A stretch of DNA of 64,000 nt, from assembly GCF_023856365.1 (NCBI RefSeq), contig NC_064548.1:24967289-25031288 (forward strand), given 5' to 3'. Origin of the DNA: Brienomyrus brachyistius. Taxonomy: Eukaryota; Chordata; Actinopteri; Osteoglossiformes; Mormyridae. The notes below the pieces were generated by a model. The model saw nothing but the letters and a program-made list of their open reading frames with translations, was not told where the DNA came from and searched no databases. Positions 1-12,172 of this stretch are shown one piece after another. Every line of letters starts with the position of its first letter. Position 1 is the first letter of the stretch. The position numbers and the translations under genes were made by a program.

Positions 1-1930
1 GACAGTAACGCCTTCCCACGGGAGCCAAGATAAGGGGCTGATTAGTCGCCTTTGCTGTGGAATTGGGTCTTTAGCAAAGTGAGCTAATCACGTCTCTTGT
101 CAGCGAGATTGTGCTGGGTTACAAGACATGAGATTAAGCCCCCGCTGAATCACCCTGCTTACAGTGAGATGTATTCGGGGCGGGATGAAACCGGCGAGGA
201 GGCTGTAAATCAGCGTCTTTCTGCGGCTAAATAGCAAGCCGTGTGATTTCCGAGCGATTTGCCTTTGACAGAGGATACCATTCCCCTAAACTGCAAATTT
301 AATTTGCTCTCCTTATATCGCTTATCCCAATGCATTATAATGTCATTAGCAGGAACAATCTGCGAGTCATACAATCCAAAGTGGGAATTTGCGGAAGTGC
401 GTAATAGGATTTGCAGAACACGCACACACGCAGAGACACGCGTGAATCGTGGCAAGGTGGTCCCCTTTCCCTGATGAATCCAGGCTCCACCATGAGGCTG
501 AAAAATTGGCGAAAAGCTGCGGGGGCAACACCTGTGATCACCACGTGTCATAAACAGTCTTTCTCTCCCCGGTGGCACAGTCCCTCTGCTGTGCCCAATG
601 GGGCTCGGAACCAGTTTCAGTGAGGGAAGCGATTCATTTTCCCAGCGGATTTGGGTTGAGCCTCTCTTCTAAGTGCTGAGGCCTAGATGAGCGTGACACT
701 TAATTACACTGCTAACAGCGAACTAACTGTAATAGAAAAATTGGTTGCTTCTTGCTAGTTAGGTCGTCGTTACCCAAATGAGTTAGTGAGACCTCACAAT
801 GTCGGATACGCAGGATACCCCTGATGGCCTCACAGTTAGACGATCATCTCTCTTCCACTACAGTGTTTTTTGCATTGCGAGGAACAAGGACAGGACAGGT
901 GTAAACACGAGCCTCGACACACAGCCGCTGTGTCAGCCAGGGAACTCTCGTGGCTGCCATTTAAGAGCTCAAAATGCTGACACACACATATACGCTCAAG
1001 AAAGGCAGAGAGTGAAGCCGGTGATAGTTTGTTCATTTAGTTTTGCTTACGCTTCAGCATGAGAAATGAATTTAGCGCAGTAGAGGCGTCGTCCTTAACT
1101 GGTCGCATTTCAGCACCGTCGCTGTTATTGCTGCAGCAGTCATGGCTTTGTGGGCTTAAAATCCCTTCCGTGCTCTTTTAAGCGGCACGGATCAGTGCAA
1201 AAAGAGACACCTCACCAATGGCGAGCCTCGAGACGTTTTTACAGTCCCCCACGGGGCATTAGAGTCACACGAGAGAGAGAGCGAGGAGAGCGCTTAATGG
1301 AAAGGTTCGCCCTTGCTTTCAACCAGCGTACCAATGTGGGGATCGTTAATGCGTGACCGTAGCAGGTTAACCCTGGAGCACGACATCTGCTAAGCGAATT
1401 AGCCACGCAGCATAATAATAATGATAATAATAACCAAACATAAACATTACCTCACGGGTGGGCCAGATCTGCTGAGGTGTCCAAGGAGGGCCATGTCTGA
1501 TTACAGGAGCCCACAGAAGAAAGAGATTCAAGAACAAACTCAAGAATGAAGACGTGATGATTTTGTCTTCTGCCTCCGGGCGATGCTGCGGTGTTGTCGT
1601 TAGGCTGCACTACGCTGCCGTCACTGAAGACCCCTATAACAGCCTGGAATGAGTCATCCATCAATCTTTATCATGTCAGCCCAGATCGTCTCCAACAACG
1701 GAGGACGGAAAGGATACCTTAAGTATCCCAGACATGGGTATGGGCTTCAATCTAGAGTGTCAAATGTCACGCCACCCTAAATTGCATGTCCATCACCATT
1801 AGAGAGGCTCTGCTTTCTGCGGCCACTGGCTTGAAAATGCATATTGTGGGAGATGCTCCTCATTCAAATTAAAATGTTGGACACGTCGGGTGGCTGTTTT
1901 TTCCAATGAGCTTGGCAGTACGTCTAGAAA
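1..1930. other. Unique non-coding DNA, no gene seen
   Basis: The only reading frames are short (up to about 120 codons), occur on both strands over the same bases and show no recognisable domain, so I read none as a gene. A short imperfect TAA/TGA microsatellite lies at about 1411-1434. The stretch is mixed in composition, with scattered TAAT/ATTA cores but no dispersed repeat I recognise. Confidence 0.6.
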
Positions 1931-2146
1931 ACAGAGGGTCTCTCCCGACAACTAAAAACAGAGGGTCTCTCCCTACAGCCAAAAACAGAGGGTCTCTCCC
2001 TACAGCCAAAAACAGAGGGTCTCTCCCTACAGCCAAAAACAGAGGGTCTCTCCCTATAGCCGAGAACAGAGGGTCTCTCCCTATAGCCAAAAACAGAGGG
2101 TCTCTCCCTACAGCCAAAAACAGAGGGTCTCTCCCTGCAGCCGAAA
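1931..2146. repeat. 27-bp minisatellite, 8 units
   Basis: Eight head-to-tail units begin at 1931, 1958, 1985, 2012, 2039, 2066, 2093 and 2120. Each carries the core ACAGAGGGTCTCTCCCTA followed by a CAGCC-A-rich segment. Units differ by a few substitutions, mainly in the CAGCC half, and the spacing never changes. Because 27 is a multiple of 3 and the unit has no stop codon in several frames, the array gives a repeating nonapeptide on the plus strand (NRGSLPTAK) and two others on the minus strand (GRDPLFLAV, RERPSVFGC). These are artefacts of the repeat, not evidence of a protein. Confidence 0.96.
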
Positions 2147-3003
2147 ATGGTGGGATTATTACCAATGAGCTGTTCCAGGAGATGACTCGACATGTTTTAT
2201 TTTCGATCATTTAAAAAAAAAAAACAGGAAGCATACCCAAAAATCCCTCGCATGTTTTGATCCTGGAAGGAACACAGAACGGCGCCGGCATCTGAGATCG
2301 ATGTTGGTGGCGAGAGCGCCGTTTGGCCCAATTCGGAAACAAAAAAGGCAGCATTGACGTTACCAGAGAGCACAAAATTGATTCATTGGAAAAGCAGTTT
2401 GAAAAAGAGGCAGAGAATCAGGTCAGAGATGGTTTGGGCTGACAGGAGCTTTGCTGTAGTATTAAGTTTGTGTACGATCCCAGTATACTGACCGGACGAG
2501 ACACCGAGTCCTCATGTTGGAGAGGTGGTACTCCTCATCTTAGGTCCAGGCCGCACTTGGGGTGAGGGGAGGGGGGGAGATGAGCTCTCTGGTCAAAGTA
2601 ACTGTTTTCTCAGAGGTAGTGCTCAGAAGCTCTCTGGAGCGTTTGCAAAAAAAAGGAGACTATCAATGGGAAGATAAAGAAATTCAGCTGAAGGGGGGGG
2701 GGGCTGGGGGCAGGCTTTCATCAATAAGGCCATGCATCTGGTAGCGGGTGGGTAAAGGTAGCAATAATTGGGCCCACCAGTATTGTAGACCCCGTTTGCA
2801 TTTGAGGCTAAACAGGCGAGATCGCCCCATAACAAAACCACAGAAAGCCCCCCCCCCAAACCCATCACAGTTCTGCCTGCGGAGCACAAAGAGCACTGCA
2901 AACGGACCTGCAGGCGTTCATTACACCAGCATCTGCAGCCCACAGAGGCTCGAAAGCACAGGACTGTTCAAATACCCACTTCCCATGAGATTCCTATCCC
3001 TCT
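2147..3003. other. Unique non-coding DNA with A and G tracts
   Basis: No gene is seen. The stretch holds a run of about 12 A near 2213-2224, a run of 11 G at 2693-2703 and a C run near 2851. The short ORFs here cross these homopolymers and have no recognisable content. Confidence 0.55.
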
Positions 3004-3071
3004 ACACACACACGAACACACAGACAGACAGACAGACAGACAGCCAGGCACACAGACACACAGATAAACAC

Positions 3072-3106
<35 letters not shown>

Positions 3107-3150
3107 GCCAGGCACACAGACACACAGATAAACACACAGACAGACAAACA
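3004..3150. repeat. Compound CAGA/CACA microsatellite
   Basis: Runs of CAGA alternate with CACAGACACACAGATAAA-type spacers. A block of CAGA repeats plus the GCCAGGCACACAGACACA spacer is present twice (about 3021-3080 and 3073-3140), so the array has a higher-order layer formed by duplication of a compound block. The ORFs it produces on both strands are low-complexity artefacts. Confidence 0.93.
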
Positions 3151-3337
3151 TGATGACCTAACCCCCACCCAACCCTAACCTTAACCATAAGTAACCAAAC
3201 AAAAATACAAGACTTTTGGAACTTTTAGTTTTTTTCAATGCACTCACAGATCTTTGTAAGCACTTGAAAAATGGTCCCCACAATGTCAAAATAACACTTT
3301 TATTACATTGTGGGAGACAGAATGTAATATAAACCTA

Positions 3338-3341
<4 letters not shown>
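3151..3341. repeat. Dispersed fish repeat between two microsatellites
   Basis: The text running from CCCAACCCTAACCTTAACC through ACAAGACTTTTGGAAC to GTCCCCACAATGTCAAA and the mirrored CATTGTGGGAGACAGAATG matches, from memory, a widespread teleost repeat usually flanked by CA or CAGA microsatellites, as it is here on both sides. The two segments GTCCCCACAATG and CATTGTGGGAGAC form a small inverted repeat. The class of element is unknown to me. Confidence 0.6.

Positions 3342-3372
<31 letters not shown>
3342..3372. repeat. CA microsatellite
   Basis: An uninterrupted CA dinucleotide run of about 15 units closes the dispersed repeat on its right side. Confidence 0.95.
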
Positions 3373-3377
<5 letters not shown>

Positions 3378-6021
3378 ACACACAATATCTCTGCGGGGGC
3401 ACTAAGAATGTTTTTTTTTCCTCCACCAGAGGGGGGGCGCTCTTCTTGGGTTATAACTCCTAAGCTCACCTCAGGGACCAGATCTCATGAGCCGAGTCTT
3501 TCTATCCATTTGTGTTCTGTCTTTTTTGTTTTTATCGCATTCATTTCATTTTCTGTTTGTATATTTTTCGCCTACGCTGGAACTCTCCTCTGTTTGCAGG
3601 GATGTAAACATTCACACATATCAAGGTTATCTTAAATATTGGTTTCCTGAGGGCAAGCGGTTCCTCTCCCGTCAATGCAGACCCACAGCCCCGGAACAGA
3701 GCACAGGAGTGTCTCTGTGAGGATGTCATGGGTATCCGGGATATTCTCCACTGCGCTGAGGAAAGGGGTTTCGCTTTCATCTGAACTGGCCCATTATTTC
3801 TAGCCAGAGGTTTCGCTGGATCAAGTCACTTGGGGATGTGAGAACAAGGCCCAGGCTGGGATCTGAACCGACAAACTTCCATCCTTCACGACGATACCAG
3901 CCGCTCCCTTTTCTGTCCCGGCGCCCACGTGCGTGGTTCAGTCTGGTCACTGGCAATAAAAGGGATCACCGCACTCTCCGTCCCGCCTTCCGGAGCCCTT
4001 GAAAGTCAGTCCAGGCCTCGGAGCCTCACCTCCTGCAGTCATCGTGGGCAGCAAACGCAGACAAATGAGGGGAGAGTCGGGCCCCTCCAGGAGGATGACA
4101 TACCAAGGTGATCGATTATTTTATTATTAAATTTGTGCAAACTTCTACATTCTCACCACCTCCACTTAGGAGGAAAAAAAAGTATTTTCTGTTGTTTACG
4201 TACGTTTTTGCCTCCTTAGGCAGTTATAATCCCACGTCACATCTCACGCTCAGGAAAAGAGCAGAATTAAAGAAATCTAATTAAAATGTTACACTTAAAA
4301 CTATCGATATGTACAAACTTTACAAACTTCAAACGGCTGTTTTAATAGGTCTCTTGGGGGGGGTTGCCATGGACACGGGGCTTGAAAGGAACTCCGAAAC
4401 GCCTGCTGCATGAGCTTCCATTCCTACAGACTCGCGTTCAGACGGGGCACGACAAGCCGCCATAATGCCACTAAGAGCTCCTGGTTCCTGCAGACATTAT
4501 GAGCCTGATTCGGACCTCGGTAGGTTTGGAAGCGTTTGACCCTCACTGTGGGCGTAACCATTGAGATGTAACCTTTTTCTTACTGGGAAGTGACTATCCC
4601 TCGGCAGTGTTTGAACTCGCCCACCCCGGCCCAACCTCACGGGAGCTGCACACCCTGCCCAGATTCGCCCCCTCCGCAGAGACCTGCCGGGCCACTGTCA
4701 AACTGCGAGCTTTGTCCTCCTCTCCTACCACATTAAAGAGGTACGTGCCCCCACCCACACCCATTTCCCTTTCCCTCCTCTTTCTCTCTCTCTCTGTCCC
4801 ACAAAGAACTCTGACAGTGGTAATGATGAGGTGCGGCAGTCTGCAGGCTGGAGGGAGGGGGGCGTCTCCTGTCACATGCCGCTCAGCGTCCATCACTGGG
4901 AAGGCGAGGCCTGTCCCCATGGCTCTCAGATTTTCCCGTGGCTGCGTTTTGACCGCGGTGCGGAGTTCCGCTTTTTCAGAATTATCCTCTTTCGATCTTG
5001 CCTGGATCTTTCGGGTTGCTGGCAATTTTATTTGTTAAAAAAGTCCATCTTTCTGTAACTAAGCCCCTTACAGAAATAGAGTCAGCCGTGAACGGCATAA
5101 CGCCGCAGTAAAGGCAGACGGTGGCCCTCTCGGCGGGGTGATAATGAGGACCAGTGAAAACGTCCAGTTTGGCTTCGGGATTCAGGGCTGACGAACACGG
5201 AATTTATTACAGCACAGAAGCAGAGATGAATACAATGAACCTCCATACATCTAGACAGCATGCACTCAGACAATGGGCGGGGGTCTCATCTTTGATTAAA
5301 GGGAGCCCCCCAACTCTGCCAGCTCTCCAGTGGACCGACCCTCTCCTCTATTTCCCTCTCATAATCAGAGGACCTCAGAGGGGAAGCATTAAGCCGTTAA
5401 TAATGAAATATGTGAGCGGGACATTCCTCGTCACCCTCTCAGCTATGTTCATTTCTTCTGCATTCATCGCCGGCCCAACGCTGAATTTTAGAGGGGGTGT
5501 TTGGTTTCAGACCACCGTATGACCGTCGGCGATAGAGCTCTGCTCTGTAGCCATCGGTGAACATTTCCTCCATGTCCGTTCTTCATCAAGCGGCCCGTCA
5601 TAAGGAGCGTGGGCGATAGGTGCGCTGGCCCCGCCGTTTTAGGTCCCCATCGGCTACGCCCGCGTAATGTATTATAATCGTCCCGCTAATACATTAGCAG
5701 CATCCGCGGCCGGCCGCTGCATTAATAGCCCGTGGAGGCTGCCAAAGGACCCTTAATGTGAACATGCTCCCAGGACAATTACAGCGGCACTCACGCCGCG
5801 CGCAGGCGGGCCGCGTGGACGCCTATGTGTGGCCCATTAGGCCCCGGTGGATGAGTTAGCGTACCTCCAGATTAAATCGGTCTCCGGAAAGGGGGAGACT
5901 AGCATTTAGGCACCCGAATTCATCACTCCCGTCAAGCACAAGGCGGAGATGCTGTGAGTCATGGTGTTTCTACGTCCCTTAGTGAGGGACTGATTCACGT
6001 TATACTGAGCATGTGAGTGCA
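3373..6021. other. Unique non-coding DNA, possible regulatory content
   Basis: No supported gene. Overlapping ORFs of 143 codons on both strands at 4594-5038 have no recognisable domain. At 3800-3900 a degraded SINE-like tail may be present (AAGTCACTT, then GATCTGAACCGACAAACTTCC). An X-box-like motif lies at 4363-4372. The segment 5630-5860 is rich in CpG and ATTA/TTAAT cores side by side and looks like unique sequence worth testing for conservation. Confidence 0.5.
4363..4372. promoter_or_regulatory. X-box-like (RFX-type) motif
   Basis: GTTGCCATGG is a half plus core of the palindromic X-box recognised by RFX winged-helix factors (general form GTTGCCATGGCAAC); the second half here is ACAC rather than CAAC. 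The motif match is direct; function is inferred. Confidence 0.25.
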
Positions 6022-6039
6022 CCCCCCCCCCCCCCCCCC
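6022..6039. repeat. 18-bp C homopolymer
   Basis: An uninterrupted run of 18 C, interpretable as poly-G on the minus strand. It belongs to a set of unusually many long G/C tracts in this window. Confidence 0.95.
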
Positions 6040-6756
6040 ATTTCCTGCTCCAGGTCCATCTCACTGTCACACAGGGCCCTGTCCAAATGGGGCAGCAAAT
6101 TAATGGCCTGCTCATTTTTAGTTCTGAGCAGTGAGAAAGATGGCTGCTTCAGGCCGGTTCTCTGCACACCCCACCACCCTCTAAGAATTCCTTCCAGAAA
6201 ATTCCTCGGACCCCGGCGCAGCACCATCCCATCCTGCCAAAGTGACAAGAGCCATTTCTGTGCTCCCTCTCTTGGATTTGGGAGTGTGTATCCAATTCCG
6301 CCATATCTTGCCCCCCCAAAAACTCCATCCCCTTTTGTGTGGTTTAAGACGGCGGCTTGTCCCTCCCGTTCCTGCGCCGTTCGCCCCCAAAGTGCACTCT
6401 GTCACACTGCAGTTATCGGTAATCGCTCCACCGCTCTATAACGTATATAATTTCCACAGCCATTTTCTCCTCCTCCTCTGGAGCTTTTAGGAAACCACCA
6501 GCCGTTGTACCGCTCCCATAATAATACTGATTTCCATGGGGACGGAATTTAGGGCGGTTTGGGGGGGGGGGGGGGGCCTCCAGATGCACCGAGTGGCCAA
6601 TGGGGACCAGCAATCGTCAAGTACTCCTTGCAATTAAACCAATCACGGCTTAACTCTGACGATTTAGTGGTGGTATGATGAAACAGTGTGACAGATTCGT
6701 AATGTGTGTCTGTGCATTAAAGTCCGGTTTATAAACATGAATCAGGTGTATTGTGA
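6040..6756. other. Unique non-coding DNA with a 16-bp G tract
   Basis: No gene is seen. A run of 16 G occupies 6561-6576. ORFs of up to 142 codons run across the preceding C tract and show no recognisable domain. Confidence 0.55.
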
Positions 6757-7260
6757 GTATGTAGCAGGTGTGTAGTGGTTGTGTAGCAAACATGTAGTGG
6801 GTGTGTAGTGGTTGGTTAGTGAACAGGTAGCGGGTGTGTAGTGGTTGTGTAGCGATCATGTAGTGGTTGTGTAGCGATCATGTAGTGGGTGTGTAGTGGT
6901 TGTGTAGCAATCATGTAGCGGGTGTGTAGTGGTTGTGTAGCGATCATGTAGTGGGTGTGTAGTGGTTGCGTAGCGATCATGTAGTGGGTGTGTAGTGGTT
7001 GTTTAGCGATTATGTAGTGAGTGTGTAGTGGTTGGTTAGTGAACATGTGCCGGGTGTGTAGTGGTTGTGTAGCGATCATGTAGTGGTTGTGTAGTGGTTG
7101 GTTAGTGAACATGTAGCGGGTGTGTAGTGGTTGTGTAGCGATCATGTAGTGGGTGTGTAGTGGTTGGTTAGTGAACATGTAGCGGGTGTGTAATGCTTGT
7201 GTTGCGATCATGTAGTGGTTGTGTAGCGATCATGTAGTGGGTGTGTAGTGGTTGGTTAGC
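6757..7260. repeat. 33-bp/22-bp minisatellite built on an 11-bp step
   Basis: Units centre on GTGTAGTGGTTGTGTAGCGA followed by TCATGTAGTGG. Most neighbouring copies are 33 bp apart, but some lack one 11-bp step and are 22 bp apart (for example around 6842-6885). GTGTAGTGGTT and GTGTAGCGATC are themselves related 11-mers, so the basic unit is 11 bp. Two subtypes alternate, one with TAGCGATCATG and one with TTAGTGAACATG. Minus-strand frames are free of stops and read as repeats of ATQPLHTHY-type peptides, an artefact of the array. Confidence 0.94.
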
Positions 7261-10200
7261 GAACGTTATGTGGACGGCGAGTGGCAGGGGCGCCACATCT
7301 TTGACATTTACGGCTCCGCCGAGGATAAATTAGCCATCGGGTTACCGCTGTGTTTTGGGAGATGCTCTGGGTGGCAGAGGGGAAAGTGGGCGGGACAGAC
7401 AGACGTGACCGGCATCTCGGAGGAAGGGAAACTGAAAAACAGACGGCAGCAGAATGAGTTCAACCATAACACCTAGCAGCAAGGTCGGCAGGGTGTGGGC
7501 TCCGACACAGATGGGAGGCATGGGGTGATTCGGATTCGGGGCGAGCACTCCTGTCCTCACTGCCAAACCCGACCCGATCAGTCAAATGAGACCTCTGACT
7601 GCTGGAACAGGCTCGCTAAGCCGAAGCGCTGTGATTTTAGCGTAGGGCGTAAGGCAGAGGTCGTTAGAGATTCTGGGGGGGGGGGGGGCTGACTCACAGC
7701 TGGCCCCACCCGAAATAATACCAGAGCAATTGCATAAAACTTACCAGTTGCAGGGATTATAGACAGCTCTTTTATAAAGTTTCCAGATGGTCTTACAGCT
7801 GAATGAATGGGCATCACACAGTACAGCACCTTCTTCCCACCGTAGGCTATTCATAACATGTTCATTTTACGGTCTTCCAAAGCAACAAACCATCCAAGTC
7901 TTTTGCTGCCAGAAGTCGCTCTTACATGTCCCCTGCAAATCTGCTCCAAAACCTTCACCCATCAACAGCAAACTTTAATTCCATGCTTCTGTTGGGTCAC
8001 AGCTCTCATTTTTGATTCCACTTAGCAGGAAAGTGGATCTATATTTCCTAAGATACAACCCAGTTAATATTTCTGTGTGGGCTTTCCTGTCTGGGTCAGG
8101 GTACTGCATAGTGTTGGTTTTGCTGAGCCAGGAAGGATCTTTCCGTCTAACAAATCCTTCGCAGTCCAGCATATCCCAAGATTCATTGCGGAGCAGTAAA
8201 TAGGGAGTCCCAGCTAGGTGAGAGGAGTGAGGCTTCACGGCACAAGGCCCAGCTGCTGTTGTGAATGGAAAATGATCCGTATTCCATACCATCCCATTTG
8301 ACAAGACTTTGTGTTCGACCTTCAGGATGCAAACCCTGAATTTGGACACAGCCAAATAGTCAGAGTCACAGACTACTCAACTGGTTGGTTGAAGCTAATC
8401 TTTGGTCTGGATTTATGCTTTCTGGACCTGAACTTTCCCCCTCTGATGGCCACTCAAAGGGACAATCTGCCCACCCAACACAAACAGACCAAATTTAACC
8501 AATCATTTGTAATTTTACAGAATTGTCCCAGGACCCCTATCCCCTATCAGTTTTTATCGTTCACCCCCCCCCCCTTGCTTATTCCTTGTCAAAAAATGTG
8601 CCCAAACTGTGGCACCCACACCACAAAATGCAGGCACTCCTGACATGCTTTGTGTCCCCCTCATACAGGCAGCCATCTTTCATTTTGTTTACTTTGTCCT
8701 CGCTGAGGACGACAGCAGAATTCCTACCTACCCTCCCACCAGCCTATCCAGCGTATTCAGATGTCTTTGAATTCCTCTCATCCGTGTATCATGTAGTTCT
8801 GTCCCTCATCCCATGCGCCGATCTAACATCAGCCTGACAGACTGACAGCTTGTCTGCGTAGCTGCGAATGATGAGAAAATTCCAGAATTCTGTTAAAGCT
8901 CGGCTGCCGAGACCGTGGAAGTGAAGCCTTCAGAAGGGCGCTGTCAGTCACGGTCGGTCTACCTCACATGCCGTTAGTAAATTGATTGGCTGGATTAAAC
9001 CCAGAGATGACAGACATCTTAAGGTTAATCTCTGTGGCTGTTCAGGTTATATTCCCCCTGCATCAGGATGGCGCATTGATATGTGAGACATATTCTCAGA
9101 ACGGTTACTATTTCTCCGGAAGTGACAGTTAAGCAAATATCTGCTGAAGGAGCTCGTCTGAGGCTGGAGTGGACAGGAAACGTCAAGTCTCCCCGGGCAT
9201 TGGGGCCTCCGTCGGTCATCTCCCTCCAGAGACGGGCCAGCGGCTCGCAGGAGGGCCGGGGTCTCGCAGTAGTGCTGCGTGAGAAGCCGGGTTGAGCAGC
9301 ATAATCGGGTGCAAGAACACAGCAGCTCGCCCACCTCGGTGACCTGGCTCGCTAACTTCGCCCTGGCCGAGACGCACGCGGTGGGAAATGGCGGCTTTCG
9401 GTCGTTGCTGTTTTTCTCCCAGGATCACGATCACATAGCCTTTCGCTTGCAAAACGAAAATGGAGGCTATTCACTGGTAAAGATGAATTCTTCTTTTCTG
9501 GCCTAAAGGCAGCAAAAATGGCCACAGAAAAGTACATGACCCCCACCCCCCAGTTAGCAGCAGGTGGGATGGTGCATAAAAATGAGATTGAAACCTAAAG
9601 CTTCCTGGTTCCAGCCCAGGAGGAGCCCGCTGCTGTTCTGCTAAGGATTCACTCAGCCTAAACCATGCCAACAAGACATCGCCTGTTTATAAATTAAACA
9701 CTTTAACACTCTTCACAGCAGTGTCAACCAAGCAGCTAAATAAAGACATTAGTAGGAGAACGACACAATGCAGAACAAGGGAATTGAAGGCAGATAACAA
9801 GTAAGAGAGGGAGAGGAAATCAAACGGAACCGCGGGCTTCCAGCATGTTCCAACCAGCAGTACTGTTAATCAGTGTGAAAGGACGAGTTTGGTCTTGTCC
9901 ACCCGTGTCCACGGGGTCCTCCAGTTATCGGCACACGGGCTTCAGCCAACAGGAGGCTCCGGTGTTGACATGTGATATGGATACGCAAGCCAGAGCCAAT
10001 CAGCAGTGACCAGAGAGTACAGAGAAATGTGCACAGGGAGCTCACCTCAAACAAGGAGTTCTCACACTTCGGTGAGTATTTGTGGCCTGCACAGGCTGAG
10101 CAGGGGCGTCACATTCACTCCTTGCCCACCATGAACTCGAAGTCCTGCTCTCCTTCACCTCCTCCTTCCCATCTGAGCATGTTATTAAGTTAAGGTGAAC

Positions 10201-10801
10201 ATCCCGGTTGAGAAACTTTAATATGAGTGACCTTCATTTCTGATAAGACAAGTCTGGAGTTTTAAACTGCTGGTTATAAAATACTGTGAGGACCATTAAA
10301 TACTTTGGGCGGATTTTTGAATCCATTAGCACGGGTATTATTATTTTATTAAGTCCGCTGCTCTGATTTTATGTGTGCAGGTATTAGCCTTTTCATCAAT
10401 ACGCAATCTAACATTGGGATTAAGCAGAAAAGCTCTCTTTTAGTTGGGTAATTCCACTGCATGACTTGCATCCAAAATCATTAGACTGGGCAGAGGGAAG
10501 ATTATTAATTTCATTTTTTTTTTCGGAAGCTGAAATTTAAAGCCTTGTATTTCTCAGACGTCACAGGAAATGGAAAGGAAAGACTGTCTAGCAGCATTTC
10601 ATGCTAATTCAGTGTAGCTTTGTTCTTCCTGATCACTCGACATCCGCACAGGCGGTTCGATCCTGTGGCGGCCCGTGCATTTGGCCAATGAGGGCGGTGT
10701 GGGGGCAGGCAGGCAAAAGTCGTAGGAATTCTTCTCTGGGCATAATTGTTTTGATGGCTGACAATAATATACCAGAGCCATGAATGTGGTTTAATTTGAT
10801 C
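7261..10801. other. Unique non-coding DNA, no gene seen
   Basis: ORFs of up to about 126 codons overlap on both strands and none is recognisable. Runs of 14 G (7676-7689) and 10 C (8565-8574) are present. The AT-rich segment 10230-10570 has many ATTA/TTAAT cores and little repeat character, so it is a candidate for a conserved non-coding element, which sequence alone cannot decide. Confidence 0.5.
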
Positions 10802-10802
10802 T

Positions 10803-11160
10803 ACAGTCAACCCCCATCTTACTCAGTAGGTTGGTTCCACAACGCGCCGCAATACTCAAAACCACGTACATTCAATACCCTTATTCAAAAGTACCTATTT
10901 AATTTGCATATGCACTTTCTGTATTCCCAATTTGTCATATAATTTAAATCATTCAGTAATATAAAATTACTGAACCATACATGTTCAATGTGAATTCTAT
11001 GTAATGACAGTGCAATAGTTGTTACAGTAAATAACAATACAGCGGCTGTTACAGTACATTGGGTAGGGAAAATGATAAAGGCTGGTCTTTTGATCATCGC
11101 CCTTAGCACTTTTACCTGTAAGTTTCTTAGGACTCGTGTCTTACACAAGAGGGTAACAAA
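10803..11160 (+). mobile_element. Possible degraded DNA transposon end (pogo/Tigger-like)
   Basis: After a TA dinucleotide the text opens with CAGTCAACCCCCATCTTACT, then GGTTGGTTCCACAAC. CAGT followed by a C-rich start and GGTTCCA is the style of terminal repeat found in pogo/Tigger-like Tc1-mariner elements, whose target is TA. I cannot find a matching inverted end or any transposase remnant, so only the left end can be proposed. The rest is AT-rich and grades into the 28-bp repeat family. Confidence 0.3.
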
Positions 11161-11235
11161 AAAACACAATTAGTAAATTCTATAAACACAGCACAATTAG
11201 CTAATGCTACGGTACAGTGCACATATAGCGAGAGA
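11161..11235. repeat. Left outlier copies of the 28-bp repeat family
   Basis: The text CACAATTAGCTAATGCTA followed by CGGTACAGTGCACATATAGC repeats the phrasing of the large 28-bp array at 12.6-13.5 kb: a TTAGCNAATGCTA module, then a TACAGTGCACA module. About two degenerate units are present, on the far side of the LINE fragment from the main array. Confidence 0.65.
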
Positions 11236-11642
11236 TTGCAGGGAGAAGACCGGACAGATGCCACAGGTAGTGAAGATGTCGCAGGCAGCAGGGCAGGCAG
11301 AATATCTCGATAATATGGGGTCTCCAGGCAGCACCCCCAGGGGGAGTAGGGGAAATAAATAATGTGCAATTAGCCAAAGTAGGAGAGACTAGAGGCAATG
11401 CAAACAATTAGGTGAGTGCAGTATGTAAGCTCCGGCAGATATGGCTATGGCAGCATTAGTAGGAGGGAGAGGCAGGTGGGAACGCGGGCATGGGGGGGTC
11501 CCTGAAACGTCAGCACTGCAATTCCAGAAGTGAGTGTGAAGTTAGAGTGACAGCACTTACAGTCCAGTTTATCCAAAGCCAATGGCACCGATCCCCACGC
11601 AGCTCTACTCCTCACACTATAGATCTAACTGGAAGTGAGGAA

Positions 11643-12155
11643 TTAGCTAGAGCTAGAACCAGTGTCCCTATAAGCTAAACTAAACAGGTGTGTTTTTAGT
11701 CTAGACTTGAATATTGAGAGTGAGCTTGAAACCTGCAGATCTGGTGGAAGACCATTCCACAGCTGAGGAGCTCTGTAGGAGAAAGCTCTACAGCCTGCCG
11801 TAGCTCTTTCTACCTTGGGCACTAACAGATATCCTGCGCCTTGAGAACGAAGCAAGCGCAGAGGGTTGTATGTGGTCAGCAGATCACTAAGGAATTTTGG
11901 TGCAGGGCCATTCAGTGCTTTATAAGTTAATAGTGGTATTTTATAGTCAATCTGAGACTAAACTGGAAACCAGTGAAGGGAGCACAATAATGTATGTAAG
12001 GATCTAACTGGGCAACCGGAAAGGAAGGCATTACAGTGGCCCAGTCTGGAAGTTATAAAGGCATGTTTATGAAAGGAGAGCATCTTCCGAAGCTTGGCTG
12101 TGTCCCGTAGATGGTAGAACGCAGTTCTAGTAATACTTGTTATTTGAGCATCAAA
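11643..12155 (-). pseudogene. LINE ORF2 remnant: C-terminal region
   Basis: One frame stays open for about 170 codons apart from a single TAG at 11958-11960. It contains FYHLRDTAKLRKMLSF, then TYKALNGPAP, then RAFSYRAPQLWNGLP and FKSRLKTHLF, a pattern typical of the end of fish L2-like ORF2 proteins. A further short stretch usually found between the SRLGHCNA and LHWFPV phrases is missing, so there are at least two internal deletions. The ORF stops at about 11643 and a 3' untranslated tail follows. Confidence 0.85.
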
Positions 12156-12172
12156 ACATAAATCTGAAAAAT

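Noticed and set aside
3166..3187. Telomere-like CCCTAACCTTAACC
   Set aside because: Only two degenerate copies, and the phrase is part of a known style of dispersed fish repeat.
4594..5038. Matching 143-codon ORFs on opposite strands
   Set aside because: A symmetrical stop-poor stretch of mixed sequence; neither product is recognisable.
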